Assembly (NCBI RefSeq): GCF_021032705.1
Contig: NZ_JAHVXI010000007.1
Location: 64,141-128,140 of the forward strand
DNA from: Psychroserpens luteolus
Lineage (GTDB): Bacteria; Bacteroidota; Bacteroidia; Flavobacteriales; Flavobacteriaceae
Length of the DNA: 64,000 nt
Reading direction: 5' to 3'
In this document: one piece after another, positions 43,090 through 52,143 of the stretch
Layout of the letters: each line of letters opens with the position of its first letter
Position numbering within the stretch: position 1 is the first letter of the stretch
The notes under the pieces: model-generated
Database searches by the model: none
The model's input: only the letters and a program-made list of their open reading frames with translations
Told to the model about the DNA's origin: nothing
Translations under genes and position numbers: made by a program

Positions 43090-44235
43090 CTATGTCAATC
43101 TTGCTAGTGCTTCTTCCAACTCATCTTGAGGCGCACATAATGAAATTCTTATATATCCATTTCCATTACTTCCAAAAATAGTTCCTGGTGTAATAAAAAC
43201 AGACCTCTCTTTCAGTATTAAATCTATATACTCTTCGGCATCTAAATAGTCGGGCAATTTTGCCCAAACAAATAAGCCTGTCGAACCTTTATCATAGGTA
43301 CAATTAAGTGCCTCGGCTATCTGCCATGCAATTTTTCTACGTTGCTCATAAACACTATTGAGACTTAAAAACCAAATATCAGAGCAGTTTAAAGCTTCTA
43401 TTGCGCCTTTTTGAATCCCTAAAAACATTCCAGAATCCATGTTACTTTTTACGCGTAATACAGCGTTGATGTACTCACTTTTCCCTAACAACATACCTAC
43501 ACGCCAACCTGCCATATTAAAGGTTTTACTTAGTGAATTTAATTCCAAACACACCTCAGAAGCTCCGTTATATTTAAGAATACTTCTTGGGTATTTATTC
43601 AATACAAAGCTGTATGGATTATCATTAACAATCAAAATATCATTTCGCTTTGCGAATGTTATCAAATCTTCAAATAATTTATTTGTAGCGACAGCTCCAG
43701 TTGGCATATGGGGATAATTCACCCACATGAGTTTTACCTTTTCAAGGCCTCTTTTTTCTAAAGCAATAAGATCTGGCAACCAATTATTATCTTCGGTAAG
43801 ATCATAATGCACAGGCGTTGCTCCTACCAAATTAGTCACCGATTGATATGTTGGATACCCTGGATTTGGAATCAATACCTCATCGCCTTCATTTAAAAAG
43901 GCCATAGATATATGCAAAATCCCCTCTTTGCTTCCCATAAGTGGAAGGATTTCGGTCAACGGACTTAACGGTACATTGAAGTGTCTTTTATAAAAATTGG
44001 CAATAGCCTCCCTTAATTCTGGTATCCCTTGATAACTTTGATATTTATGTGCTCCTTCTTCATTAAACGTCTCCACTAATGCATTGAGTACGCGCTCTGG
44101 CGGATTTAAATCTGGGCTACCAATACCTAAATTGATAATTGGTTTCCCTTGAGATTTAAGTAACCTCACTTCTCTTAATTTTTTTGAGAAGTAATATTCT
44201 TCAACGTTTTGTAATCGGTTAGCAATCTGAATCAT
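43090..44235 (-). CDS. PLP-dependent aminotransferase for aromatic keto acids
   Basis: 381 residues, fold type I. Substrate/PLP motifs LGIGSPDLNPPERV, NPGYPTYQ, NYPHMPTG and the PLP-binding lysine in SLSKTFNMAGWRVG. The family includes LL-diaminopimelate and aromatic aminotransferases. The position between pheA and tyrA suggests it transaminates phenylpyruvate and hydroxyphenylpyruvate (or prephenate). The start overlaps the pheA stop by 4 bp. Confidence 0.85.
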   Translation of the reverse strand: MIQIANRLQNVEEYYFSKKLREVRLLKSQGKPIINLGIGSPDLNPPERVLNALVETFNEEGAHKYQSYQGIPELREAIANFYKRHFNVPLSPLTEILPLMGSKEGILHISMAFLNEGDEVLIPNPGYPTYQSVTNLVGATPVHYDLTEDNNWLPDLIALEKRGLEKVKLMWVNYPHMPTGAVATNKLFEDLITFAKRNDILIVNDNPYSFVLNKYPRSILKYNGASEVCLELNSLSKTFNMAGWRVGMLLGKSEYINAVLRVKSNMDSGMFLGIQKGAIEALNCSDIWFLSLNSVYEQRRKIAWQIAEALNCTYDKGSTGLFVWAKLPDYLDAEEYIDLILKERSVFITPGTIFGSNGNGYIRISLCAPQDELEEALARLT

Positions 44236-45059
44236 TGTCTTGCATTTTTATATTCTCCCAATACTTTAAACTCTTGAGCCATTATGTTCATTACAGACTT
44301 AGCTTTTTCGAAATCTTTATAAGAGTCAAAAGTTAAATCTACAAAAAAAGCATACTTCCAAGGTGTTTCAATTTTTGGGAGTGATTGTATCTTGGTTAAA
44401 TTTAACTTACAATCACTTAATACGTTTAAAATAGTCGCCAAACTTCCTCTTTTATGGTCTAATTCAAATTTAACTGAGGCTTTGTTGATTTCATCTTCAG
44501 AAATTTCAGAGTTTTTTGTCTTAACAACTACAAATCGTGTTTCATTGTGCTTAATGGTTTGAATGCTTTCTGAAATAATCTTTAATTCAAACAATCGTGC
44601 TGCTAATTGAGATGCTATTGCTGCAACGTTTTTAATTTGATGTTTCTGAATGCGTTGTGCTACTTCAGCTGTATCTTTATCTTCAATGAGCTTAATATGT
44701 GGATATTGCTTAAAAAATTCTTTGCATTGTAACAGTGCCATTGGATGCGAATATACTTCTTCAATATCGTTAATAGTTTGGTTTGGCAATGCCATTAAAT
44801 GATGTTGAATATCTAAATAATGCTCACCAACAATGTGTAACCCTTTTGTGTCTATTAAGGCATAATTTGGAATGATCGAACCTGCAATCGAATTTTCAAT
44901 TGCCATAATTGCAGCATCACTCGTACGTGTCAATAAACTATCGACTGTTTTATCAAACGTCAAATACTCATTAACATCAACCAATTGATTAAAAAACTGC
45001 TGTGATACAATGTGATGAAATGATCCTTTTATTCCTTGTATGGCTACTGATTTTATCAT
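44232..45059 (-). CDS. pheA: Prephenate dehydratase
   Basis: 275 residues from the ATG at 45059 (MIKSVAIQGIKGSFHH). A frame-compatible ATG at 45080 falls inside the loop of the upstream terminator hairpin and is rejected. Catalytic TRF motif in HNETRFVVVKTK. C-terminal ACT domain (VKFELDHKRGSLATILNVL) with likely phenylalanine feedback. Converts prephenate to phenylpyruvate. First gene of the operon; its start codon directly follows the attenuator U-tract. Confidence 0.93.
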   Translation of the reverse strand: MIKSVAIQGIKGSFHHIVSQQFFNQLVDVNEYLTFDKTVDSLLTRTSDAAIMAIENSIAGSIIPNYALIDTKGLHIVGEHYLDIQHHLMALPNQTINDIEEVYSHPMALLQCKEFFKQYPHIKLIEDKDTAEVAQRIQKHQIKNVAAIASQLAARLFELKIISESIQTIKHNETRFVVVKTKNSEISEDEINKASVKFELDHKRGSLATILNVLSDCKLNLTKIQSLPKIETPWKYAFFVDLTFDSYKDFEKAKSVMNIMAQEFKVLGEYKNARQ

Positions 45060-45087
45060 AAAAAAAGTCCCGATTTTCATCGAGACT
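45060..45087 (-). terminator. Attenuator terminator in the pheA leader
   Basis: On the minus strand the stem AGTCTCGAT / ATCGGGACT (9 bp including one U-G wobble; GAAA tetraloop) is followed by seven T that end at the base before the pheA ATG (45059). It is a complete intrinsic terminator placed between a leader peptide and the first structural gene, the classical position for an attenuator. Confidence 0.82.
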
Positions 45088-45111
45088 CATATTAAATTTA
45101 TTCTTAATAAA

Positions 45112-45189
45112 TTATACATATAACGTCTCTTTCTTTTCGTTAAAAAAGAAATAAAACCAGTTATAATATGTGTAATTTAAAGTGTTCAT
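45112..45189 (-). CDS. Aromatic-rich leader peptide controlling pheA operon
   Basis: 25-codon ORF: after MNTL come NYTYYNWFYFFFNE, then KKETLYV and TAA. Ten of 25 residues are aromatic (five Tyr, four Phe, one Trp), with the densest run (WFYFFF) at codons 11-16 (45159-45142). That is far beyond chance. Shortage of charged tRNA-Phe or tRNA-Tyr would stall a ribosome there. The genes downstream make phenylalanine and tyrosine, so the codons match the products. A -7-like CAATTTTG (45230-45237, one mismatch to TAnnTTTG) lies 41 bp before its ATG. Confidence 0.85.
   Translation of the reverse strand: MNTLNYTYYNWFYFFFNEKKETLYV
45121..45142 (-). promoter_or_regulatory. Switch hairpin of the pheA attenuator
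   Basis: Minus-strand TAACG (45142-45138) pairs with CGTTA (45125-45121), and GAGAC (45129-45125) overlaps the latter. GAGAC is complementary to GTCTC of the terminator left arm (45086-45082). A ribosome held on the Phe codons would cover TAACG, free GAGAC to pair with GTCTC, and so prevent termination. Both helices are only 5 bp, so the exact pairing is a model; the mutually exclusive placement is seen in the sequence. Confidence 0.5.
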
Positions 45190-45313
45190 GCGTTATTGAG
45201 TTGCTAATGTAATTATTATTTTAAGAAATCAAAATTGTTATAACATATTTTTGAGTTTTTCGTTTCAGTTTTAAAGAATTCATAATTTAAAGGTAGCCAT
45301 TGGTTATAATTAC

Positions 45314-45321
45314 TATTTTTG
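45314..45321 (+). promoter_or_regulatory. -7 element for gldA
   Basis: TATTTTTG fits TAnnTTTG, 18 bp before the ATG at 45340. Motif match only. Confidence 0.35.
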
Positions 45322-45339
45322 ACTAAATAATTTTGGTAT

Positions 45340-46234
45340 ATGTCTATAGAAGTTGAAAAACATCTCTAAAGTTTACGGTGAGCAAAAAGCACTTGACAGT
45401 ATTTCTTTTTCTGTCAACACGGGTGAAATTGTAGGTTTTTTAGGTCCGAATGGCGCTGGAAAATCGACACTTATGAAAATCTTAACCACCTATATCAATG
45501 CGACTGAAGGTGTTGCCACAGTAAGTGGCTTTAACGTTGAAGTTGATAAAAAAGACGTACAAACTAGCGTAGGTTATTTACCAGAGCATAATCCATTGTA
45601 CCTAGACATGTACGTTAAAGAATATTTGACCTTTAACGCTGGGATTTATAAAACACCAAAATCTAGAATTAATGATGTCATTGAATTAACTGGTCTTACT
45701 CCAGAAGCACATAAAAAGATAGGACAATTATCAAAAGGTTACAGACAACGAGTAGGTCTAGCCAATGCTCTTTTGCATGATCCGTCGGTTTTAATTTTAG
45801 ATGAACCAACAACAGGTCTTGATCCAAACCAATTGGTAGACATTAGACATCTTATTAAAAATATTGGCAAAGACAAAACCGTATTCTTATCTACTCATAT
45901 TATGCAGGAAGTAGAAGCCATATGTGATCGTGTGATTATCATAAATAAAGGACAAATCGTTGCCGATAAAAAATTAAAAGAGTTAAGAGATGACAAGGAG
46001 CAAACCGTTATCGTAGAGTTTGACTATCGTGTAGAAGATGCTTTTTTACTTAAACTTCCAAATGCTAAACATGTTAAGAACACACATGATTTTATTTACG
46101 AAATCACATTCGCAACAGGAGATGACATGCGTTCTCATGTATTTGATTTTGCACATGACAATGAATTGAAGATTCTTCAGCTTAATCAAAAAAATGCTAG
46201 TTTAGAAAGTTTGTTTAGAGAGCTTACCTCTTAA
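45340..46234 (+). CDS. gldA: Gliding motility ABC transporter ATP-binding protein GldA (5' frameshift)
   Basis: ATP-binding subunit of the GldAFG transporter needed for gliding in some flavobacteria. From the TTG at 45353, 293 residues are open: Walker A GPNGAGKST, signature LSKGYRQRVGLANAL, Walker B VLILDEPTTGLDP, and a C-terminal accessory domain. The expected N-terminus (MSIEV before KNISKVYG) is present from the ATG at 45340 but in another frame: the run GTTGAAAAACATC has one A too many. Either a homopolymer indel (mutation or sequencing error at 45356-45360) or a start at the TTG. GldF and GldG are not in the window. Confidence 0.85.
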
Positions 46235-46247
46235 TCGAATAATTAAT

Positions 46248-46454
46248 ATGGGCGAATTCTTGATAGAACTCATTGCACAATTCTTTGCAGAATTTATACC
46301 AAATTTATTAAAACCAATTGGTGCTGCTATCAAATGGTTTGTTTATCTGGGTAAAAGAAAATATAATGATATATTAGAAGAACGATGGAATACTATATTA
46401 GGCTTCTTCGGATTTATGTTTCTCCTATTCTTGCTCATATATTGTATAATTTAA
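46248..46454 (+). CDS. Small membrane-associated hypothetical protein
   Basis: 68 residues with an amphipathic N-terminal half (FLIELIAQFFAEFIPNLLK), a charged middle (GKRKYNDILEERW) and a C-terminal membrane helix (ILGFFGFMFLLFLLIYCII). It starts 13 bp after gldA in the same direction. No family recognised. It could be an accessory of the transporter, but this is only proximity. Confidence 0.6.
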   Translation: MGEFLIELIAQFFAEFIPNLLKPIGAAIKWFVYLGKRKYNDILEERWNTILGFFGFMFLLFLLIYCII

Positions 46455-47207
46455 TTACTCAAAAATAAGCTGCCCTGTATAGAATTGTTCTACATCAACA
46501 ACTAAAGGCGTGTTGACCAGAATAACATCACCAGTACTTCGTATTTCTCCAGTTATCGATTGTTGTGCATTAATGATCATATCATTACTACTTCGTTGAA
46601 ATATATCAACATCTTGGGCTATCAAATGACGCCCTTCAAATCTAGCATCTCCAGAGAAAAATCGTATGTTGGCCGTATCTACTTCCCCTGAAATAAAACA
46701 TGTTGAGAGGTTATTTACAATAACTGTAAATGTGTTGCAATCAATTTCTAAAATAAAGTTACCATCGGTATTTACAGCATCTTCTTCTTCAAAATCTTCA
46801 GAAATCAATTCTAAATTAGTGTAGCTCAATACACCGTTGCTACGAACTGGCAAACCAGATCCATTTCTAATTTGAGTAATATTTGGTGCACTCACAAACA
46901 CTTTAGTAACGCCATAATCTCGAGTTAAATTACAGGCATTATTATTGTGAAGCTCCAGTCTGCCATTAATGACTTTTACCTCAATATCATTAAGTAAATA
47001 CTCTCCAGTTTGAACAGTTACCTTTTGAGTCGCCGCATCTGTAAGTATTAACTCTACACGCGGAAAAATCGTAATTTGAGTAAACGTATCTACATTAAAT
47101 TCTTGCTCTACAATATCACCAGTATTTTGAAAACAATCAGGTACATTTTCACCATTGCAAGAGAATAATAAAAGCATAAAGCATGCGATGTAAACTAGTT
47201 TTTTCAT
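46455..47207 (-). CDS. DUF2807 lipoprotein (GIN domain)
   Basis: 250 residues. Lipoprotein signal ending LLFSCNG (Cys17). The mature part is a parallel beta-helix-like DUF2807 domain: VDTFTQITIFPRVELILTD, then GRLELHNNNACNLTRDYG and repeated strands with Asn turns. These proteins are surface-associated, with no known activity. Overlaps the upstream deacylase gene by 4 bp. Confidence 0.8.
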   Translation of the reverse strand: MKKLVYIACFMLLLFSCNGENVPDCFQNTGDIVEQEFNVDTFTQITIFPRVELILTDAATQKVTVQTGEYLLNDIEVKVINGRLELHNNNACNLTRDYGVTKVFVSAPNITQIRNGSGLPVRSNGVLSYTNLELISEDFEEEDAVNTDGNFILEIDCNTFTVIVNNLSTCFISGEVDTANIRFFSGDARFEGRHLIAQDVDIFQRSSNDMIINAQQSITGEIRSTGDVILVNTPLVVDVEQFYTGQLIFE

Positions 47208-48301
47208 AATCGTATTCCTATTCCAAATTCAACAGCCTCGGCCTTAGCTCCATGAGATTTTAACGTTATAGCTCCAAATATTTTATCTCCAAAATAACGC
47301 TTTAAACCAATCCTATTATAAACACGTCCTTCAAAATCATAAGGATAATATACGTAATAACCCAATTGTGAAATAAACGACATTTTATTAATAAATAGTT
47401 CGTGTCCAATAAAAACACCAACACGTTTCCAATCTTCATCACCACTGACATTTAGTTCAGGAAACGCTACAGAATAGAAGTAAATGAGCTCTTTTAAAAA
47501 TTTAGAGAAAAAGACATCAGTTCCAACTTGTATGGCGCTTTTTCGGTTTAAGCGCTTATCGGCATAAGCTGAGACTATATAAAATGGATATTGCCCAATA
47601 TTGATAATATCACTTTCATTGACACCACTTCTAAAGGCTATATTATATTTGATTGGTTCTTTATATGTTTTCTCTTCGGAAGACGGGATGTAGTCCTGTT
47701 TTTTTTCATAATCGAACAGATAATTAGCTCCAACATTAAACACAAAGGTATTTGTTGAATTGTTTGGTGCTCTAAAATTGGCATTAGAATAATGAATTAC
47801 AGAAATACCAGCCTGAACTCCAAAACCTTTAAAGATATTCTCCTTTTTATAATTAAGCATGGCATAGGTTGTACTCATTAAATCTGAACCATATGCATTA
47901 TTTATAAAGTTGGTTTCTTTGTCGTACGGATTTGTGGTATACGCTATTCCTTGACCTATTCTAAAGTTTAAGTTCCGTTTTAAAAAATAAAAATTATAGT
48001 GAGCGTATAATCCATAATTCTCACCAAGAAAGCGGTTTTTCATATCTTGGTATACAAACGAAAATCCCCAATCTGGATAATTATATCGGCTTTCCCAATC
48101 TTTAAATCCGAACGTTTTTCTATTATAACTTAAAATGAACCCTGTTGGATGATCTGTAATCAAATGAGAAATATCTGGGTTATGCTCCAGAATAGTTCCG
48201 TAGAAGGTGTTTATATCTAGAGTAAACAGCTTAGGGTCTTCCTCTTGAGCAGATACAGCTATAAAAAGCAAACAAAAAACGCAGTTAAAAAAACGCTTCA
48301 T
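47204..48301 (-). CDS. PagL-like lipid A deacylase/acyloxyacyl hydrolase
   Basis: 365 residues with a signal peptide (FFNCVFCLLFIAVSAQ). The core resembles PagL barrels, with the catalytic His-Ser pair in VIHYSNANFRAPN (His170, Ser172). It is much longer than enteric PagL (about 170 residues), with an added N-terminal stretch and about 170 extra C-terminal residues that also look like strands. Expected to remove an acyl chain from lipid A in the outer membrane. 34 bp after metF without a terminator in between. Confidence 0.75.
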   Translation of the reverse strand: MKRFFNCVFCLLFIAVSAQEEDPKLFTLDINTFYGTILEHNPDISHLITDHPTGFILSYNRKTFGFKDWESRYNYPDWGFSFVYQDMKNRFLGENYGLYAHYNFYFLKRNLNFRIGQGIAYTTNPYDKETNFINNAYGSDLMSTTYAMLNYKKENIFKGFGVQAGISVIHYSNANFRAPNNSTNTFVFNVGANYLFDYEKKQDYIPSSEEKTYKEPIKYNIAFRSGVNESDIINIGQYPFYIVSAYADKRLNRKSAIQVGTDVFFSKFLKELIYFYSVAFPELNVSGDEDWKRVGVFIGHELFINKMSFISQLGYYVYYPYDFEGRVYNRIGLKRYFGDKIFGAITLKSHGAKAEAVEFGIGIRL

Positions 48302-48335
48302 TCAATTTAGTTATGCCACAAAAATAACAGAATAA

Positions 48336-49292
48336 TCAAAACACCTGCGAAGCAACCGCTTTAATATTATCACTTTTCCCCATTGAATAATAATGTAAGA
48401 CAGGAATCCCTGCTTTTTGAAGTTCTTTAGATTGTTGTATACACCATTCAATTCCAACTTGACGTACAGCTTTATTATCCTTGCATTTCACAATTTCTAT
48501 AATAAGATCTTCAGGAAGATCTACATGAAAACGATGTGGAATTAAATTAAGTTGCTTCTTTGTGGCTATAGGTTTTAATCCAGGAATTATAGGAACAGTA
48601 ATCCCTTCGTTTCTACATTTTTCAACAAATTTGAAGTATTTATCATTATCAAAAAACATTTGCGTCACAATATAAGTAGCGCCTTTTTTTATTTTCTTTT
48701 TGAGGAAATGAATATCGCTATCCAAACTAGGTGCTTCAGCATGTTTTTCGGGATAGGCAGCAACGCCAATACAAAAGTTAGTTGGTGAGGAGTTTTCCAA
48801 TTCTTCATCAAGATAATTGCCTTGATTTAAGTCGGAAATTTGAGTTACCAAACCACTCGCATATTCATGACCATCTTTTTCTGGTTTAAAATAGGTTTCG
48901 GTCTTTACGGCATCACCGCGAAGTGCCATAACATTATCAATCCCTAGAAAATCAAGATCAATAAGGAAATTTTCGGTGTCTTCTTTTGTAAATCCGCCAC
49001 ATAAAATATGAGGAATCGCATCGACACCATATTTATTTTGGATCGCTGCACAAATTCCAACAGTTCCGGGACGTTTTTTTACAATTTGCTTTTTGAGTAA
49101 TCCATTACCAGCATCTTTAAAGGTATACTCTTCACGATGATAGGTCACATCAATAAAAGGTGGTTTAAACTCCATTAACGGATCTATATTATCAAAAATG
49201 GATTGAATATGCTGCCCTTTTAAAGGTGGTAAAATCTCAAAGGAAAATTGTGTATTTCCGTTGGCATTTTTTATGTGTTCGGTAACTTTCAT
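48336..49292 (-). CDS. metF: 5,10-methylenetetrahydrofolate reductase
   Basis: 318-residue FAD-dependent TIM barrel. Conserved parts: FSFEILPPLKGQ near the N-terminus, PHILCGGFTKEDTENFL, NVMALRGDAVKTE, and YIVTQMFFDNDKYF. Supplies methyl-THF for the methionine synthase encoded upstream. Last gene of the SAM-I-controlled operon. Confidence 0.95.
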   Translation of the reverse strand: MKVTEHIKNANGNTQFSFEILPPLKGQHIQSIFDNIDPLMEFKPPFIDVTYHREEYTFKDAGNGLLKKQIVKKRPGTVGICAAIQNKYGVDAIPHILCGGFTKEDTENFLIDLDFLGIDNVMALRGDAVKTETYFKPEKDGHEYASGLVTQISDLNQGNYLDEELENSSPTNFCIGVAAYPEKHAEAPSLDSDIHFLKKKIKKGATYIVTQMFFDNDKYFKFVEKCRNEGITVPIIPGLKPIATKKQLNLIPHRFHVDLPEDLIIEIVKCKDNKAVRQVGIEWCIQQSKELQKAGIPVLHYYSMGKSDNIKAVASQVF

Positions 49293-49293
49293 A

Positions 49294-49392
49294 CTATGGT
49301 GTTGATGTGAGATATGCTATGAGCAAAGACACTGTGGTTAACACTAATAATTGCAATGCAAATCTTATTTCTAGTTTATATTTTTTCATCAT
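49294..49392 (-). CDS. Putative 32-residue membrane peptide upstream of metF
   Basis: ATG-ATG start at 49392: MMKKYKLEIR then a hydrophobic helix (FALQLLVLTTVSLLIAYL) and TSTP, with TAG at 49294-49296. The stop lies 1 bp before the metF ATG (TAGTATG), so termination would favour metF initiation. A basic start followed by one membrane helix is a typical small-protein layout. It could also be chance in a 172-bp gap. Confidence 0.4.
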   Translation of the reverse strand: MMKKYKLEIRFALQLLVLTTVSLLIAYLTSTP

Positions 49393-49464
49393 CTTGACTG
49401 TTTTGTTCAATACAAGATTAGGTTTTAGTTGCTATCTTATAGTAAGCTTAGTTCTAAGAAATTG

Positions 49465-52143
49465 TTAAGTTTCTGCCAGATTCGGATTGAGCCATTTTCT
49501 TGCTTGATCTTCACTAATCTGTCTACGTTTTGCATAATCCTTTAATTGGTTTTCAGTTATTTTTCCCAATCCAAAATATTTAGCTTCGGGATGTCCAAAG
49601 TAATAACCACTTACACTAGCAGCTGGCCACATCGCTAAACTCTCGGTAAGCTTAACACCTATGTGTTCTTCTACATCCAATAAGCGCCATAAAGTTGTTT
49701 TTTCTAAATGATCTGGGCATGCTGGATAACCAGGTGCTGGTCGAATGCCCTTATAACTTTCTTTGATTAATTCTTCATTACTAAGATGTTCGTCTAAGGC
49801 ATAAGCCCAAACATCTTTTCTTACATGCTCATGCAAGTACTCTGCAAAAGCTTCTGCCAATCGATCAGCTAATGCTTTAATCATAATAGAATTATAGTCA
49901 TCATTAGCGGCTTCAAACTGTTCAGCTAATTCATGAGTACCAAAACCTGTAGTAACGCAAAAACCACCAATATAATCCTGTATTCCTGAAGTTTTTGGCG
50001 CGATAAAATCAGCCAGTGCTATATTTGGAACACCGTCTCTTTTTTTAAGCTGTTGACGAAGCGTTAAGAAGGTGGCTTGTACATTTCCGTTATCATCATA
50101 CACTTCAATATCATCATCATTAATCGTATTGGCAGGAAATAGCCCAAAAATAGCTTTTGCTTTTAGGAGTTGTTCTTCCAAGATTCGTTTCAGTAAGTCC
50201 TGTGCATCTTTAAACAAATCTTGCGCTTGCTGTCCAACAACAGAATCATTTAAAATATCTGGAAATTTCCCATGGAGATCCCAGCTTCTAAAAAACGGAC
50301 TCCAATCTATGTATGCTTCTAATTGTGCCAGATCAAAATGGTCTATAACTTGAATTCCTAATTGTTTTGGCTTTACAATTTCCGAAGTCGCCCAATCAAT
50401 TTGATATTTACGTTGTCGTGCGACATCTATTGAGATATATTCTTTTCGTTTTCCTCGCGTTAAAAACTGTTCTCGAAATTTGTCATACTCCTCACGAATT
50501 TGAGCTTTGTAAGCTTTATTATCCTTTTGCAATAAATTACCAACAACAGTAACTGCTCTTGATGCATCATTAATATGCACAACCGTATGGTTATAATGAG
50601 GTGCGATTTTTACAGATGTATGTGCTTTGGATGTGGTAGCACCACCAATGATTAATGGAATCGTTAAATTCTCCTTTTTCATAGCTTTAGAGAGATAAAC
50701 CATTTCATCAAGTGATGGCGTTATTAATCCACTTAATCCTATAACATCTACATTTTCTTTGACTGCTGTTTCTATAATTTTTTCAGGAGGGACCATAACT
50801 CCTAAATCGATAATTTCATAATTATTACAACCCAAAACCACACTCACAATATTCTTTCCTATATCGTGTACGTCTCCTTTTACAGTAGCCATTAATATTT
50901 TACCTGCAAACGCTTGTTTCCCATCTTTTTCAGCTTCAATAAAAGGTTGTAAATAAGCCACTGCTTTTTTCATGACACGTGCAGATTTTACGACTTGAGG
51001 CAAAAACATTTTTCCGCTACCAAAGAGATCACCAACCACATTCATTCCTATCATCAAATGACCTTCAATAACCTGAATAGGTTTAACAGATAATACACGA
51101 GCCTCTTCAACATCCTCAACAATAAAAGCGTCGATCCCTTTAACTAAAGCATGTGTAATACGTTCTTGTAAAGGTGCGTTTCGCCATTCTAAAACCTTAG
51201 TATCGTCTTCTTTTTTTTGTCCTTTTACAGTTTCGGCAAAATCTAGTAAACGTTCGGTAGCATCTTCATGCCTATCAAACAACACATCTTCAACATGCTG
51301 TAATAAATCCTTCGGAATTTCATCATAGACCTCTAATAGTGTTGGATTCACAATGCCCAGAGTCATACCATGTTGAATAGCATGATATAAAAATGCAGAG
51401 TTGATTGCTTCACGAACAATTGTATTTCCTCTAAATGAGAATGAAACATTACTCACGCCTCCCGACACATTTGCATGAGGTAAATGTTCACGAATCCATT
51501 TTGTGGCTTTAAAAAAATCTAAAGCATTTAAACGATGCTCATCCATACCAGTAGCTACGGGGAAAATATTAGGATCGAAAATAATGTCTTGTGGTGGGAA
51601 ATTGACCTGATTAACCAAAACATCATAAGAACGCTTACAAATATCAATACGTCTCTGATATGTATCTGCTTGACCAACCTCATCAAAAGCCATAACAATC
51701 ACCGCTGCTCCATAGCGTTTGATTAATTTTGCCTGACGAATAAATTCATCTTCACCTTCTTTTAAGCTAATTGAATTAACCACACATTTACCTTGAACCA
51801 CCTGTAATCCAGCTTCAATAATATCCCATTTTGAGCTATCTATCATAATTGGAATGCGTGCAATATCAGGTTCTGAAGCGATAAGGTTTAAAAACTTAAT
51901 CATGGCATACTTCCCATCGAGCATGCCTTCATCCATATTAACATCTAAAATTTGGGCGCCTCCTTCAACTTGATCTCTAGCAACATCGAGAGCTTCATCA
52001 TATTTCTCTTCTTTAATCAATCTGAGAAACTTTCGAGATCCCGTCACATTGGTACGTTCTCCAACATTGATGAAATTACTTTCAGGAGTCACCACCAAAG
52101 GTTCAAGACCAGATAAGGTTAAATATGTGTTACGTCTTGCCAT
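49465..52143 (-). CDS. metH: Methionine synthase, pterin/cobalamin/activation domains
   Basis: 892 residues, the larger half of a split cobalamin-dependent MetH. Pterin-binding domain about 20-280 ([24 protein letters not shown]), cobalamin domains about 320-560 with the ligand motif DVHDIGKN (His426), then an AdoMet-dependent activation domain (about 590-890, [15 protein letters not shown]). Transfers the methyl group of methyl-THF to homocysteine with the homocysteine-binding half encoded next door. Start overlaps the previous stop by one base (TAATG). Confidence 0.94.
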   Translation of the reverse strand: MARRNTYLTLSGLEPLVVTPESNFINVGERTNVTGSRKFLRLIKEEKYDEALDVARDQVEGGAQILDVNMDEGMLDGKYAMIKFLNLIASEPDIARIPIMIDSSKWDIIEAGLQVVQGKCVVNSISLKEGEDEFIRQAKLIKRYGAAVIVMAFDEVGQADTYQRRIDICKRSYDVLVNQVNFPPQDIIFDPNIFPVATGMDEHRLNALDFFKATKWIREHLPHANVSGGVSNVSFSFRGNTIVREAINSAFLYHAIQHGMTLGIVNPTLLEVYDEIPKDLLQHVEDVLFDRHEDATERLLDFAETVKGQKKEDDTKVLEWRNAPLQERITHALVKGIDAFIVEDVEEARVLSVKPIQVIEGHLMIGMNVVGDLFGSGKMFLPQVVKSARVMKKAVAYLQPFIEAEKDGKQAFAGKILMATVKGDVHDIGKNIVSVVLGCNNYEIIDLGVMVPPEKIIETAVKENVDVIGLSGLITPSLDEMVYLSKAMKKENLTIPLIIGGATTSKAHTSVKIAPHYNHTVVHINDASRAVTVVGNLLQKDNKAYKAQIREEYDKFREQFLTRGKRKEYISIDVARQRKYQIDWATSEIVKPKQLGIQVIDHFDLAQLEAYIDWSPFFRSWDLHGKFPDILNDSVVGQQAQDLFKDAQDLLKRILEEQLLKAKAIFGLFPANTINDDDIEVYDDNGNVQATFLTLRQQLKKRDGVPNIALADFIAPKTSGIQDYIGGFCVTTGFGTHELAEQFEAANDDYNSIMIKALADRLAEAFAEYLHEHVRKDVWAYALDEHLSNEELIKESYKGIRPAPGYPACPDHLEKTTLWRLLDVEEHIGVKLTESLAMWPAASVSGYYFGHPEAKYFGLGKITENQLKDYAKRRQISEDQARKWLNPNLAET

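Noticed and set aside
45060-45080. Upstream ATG that would lengthen PheA by 7 residues
   Set aside because: This ATG is in the loop of the attenuator terminator and its codons are the terminator stem and U-tract; the ATG at 45059 fits the family start.
45112-45352. T-box or protein-binding leader as control of pheA
   Set aside because: No T-box core motif is present; the aromatic-rich ORF followed by a terminator explains the region better.
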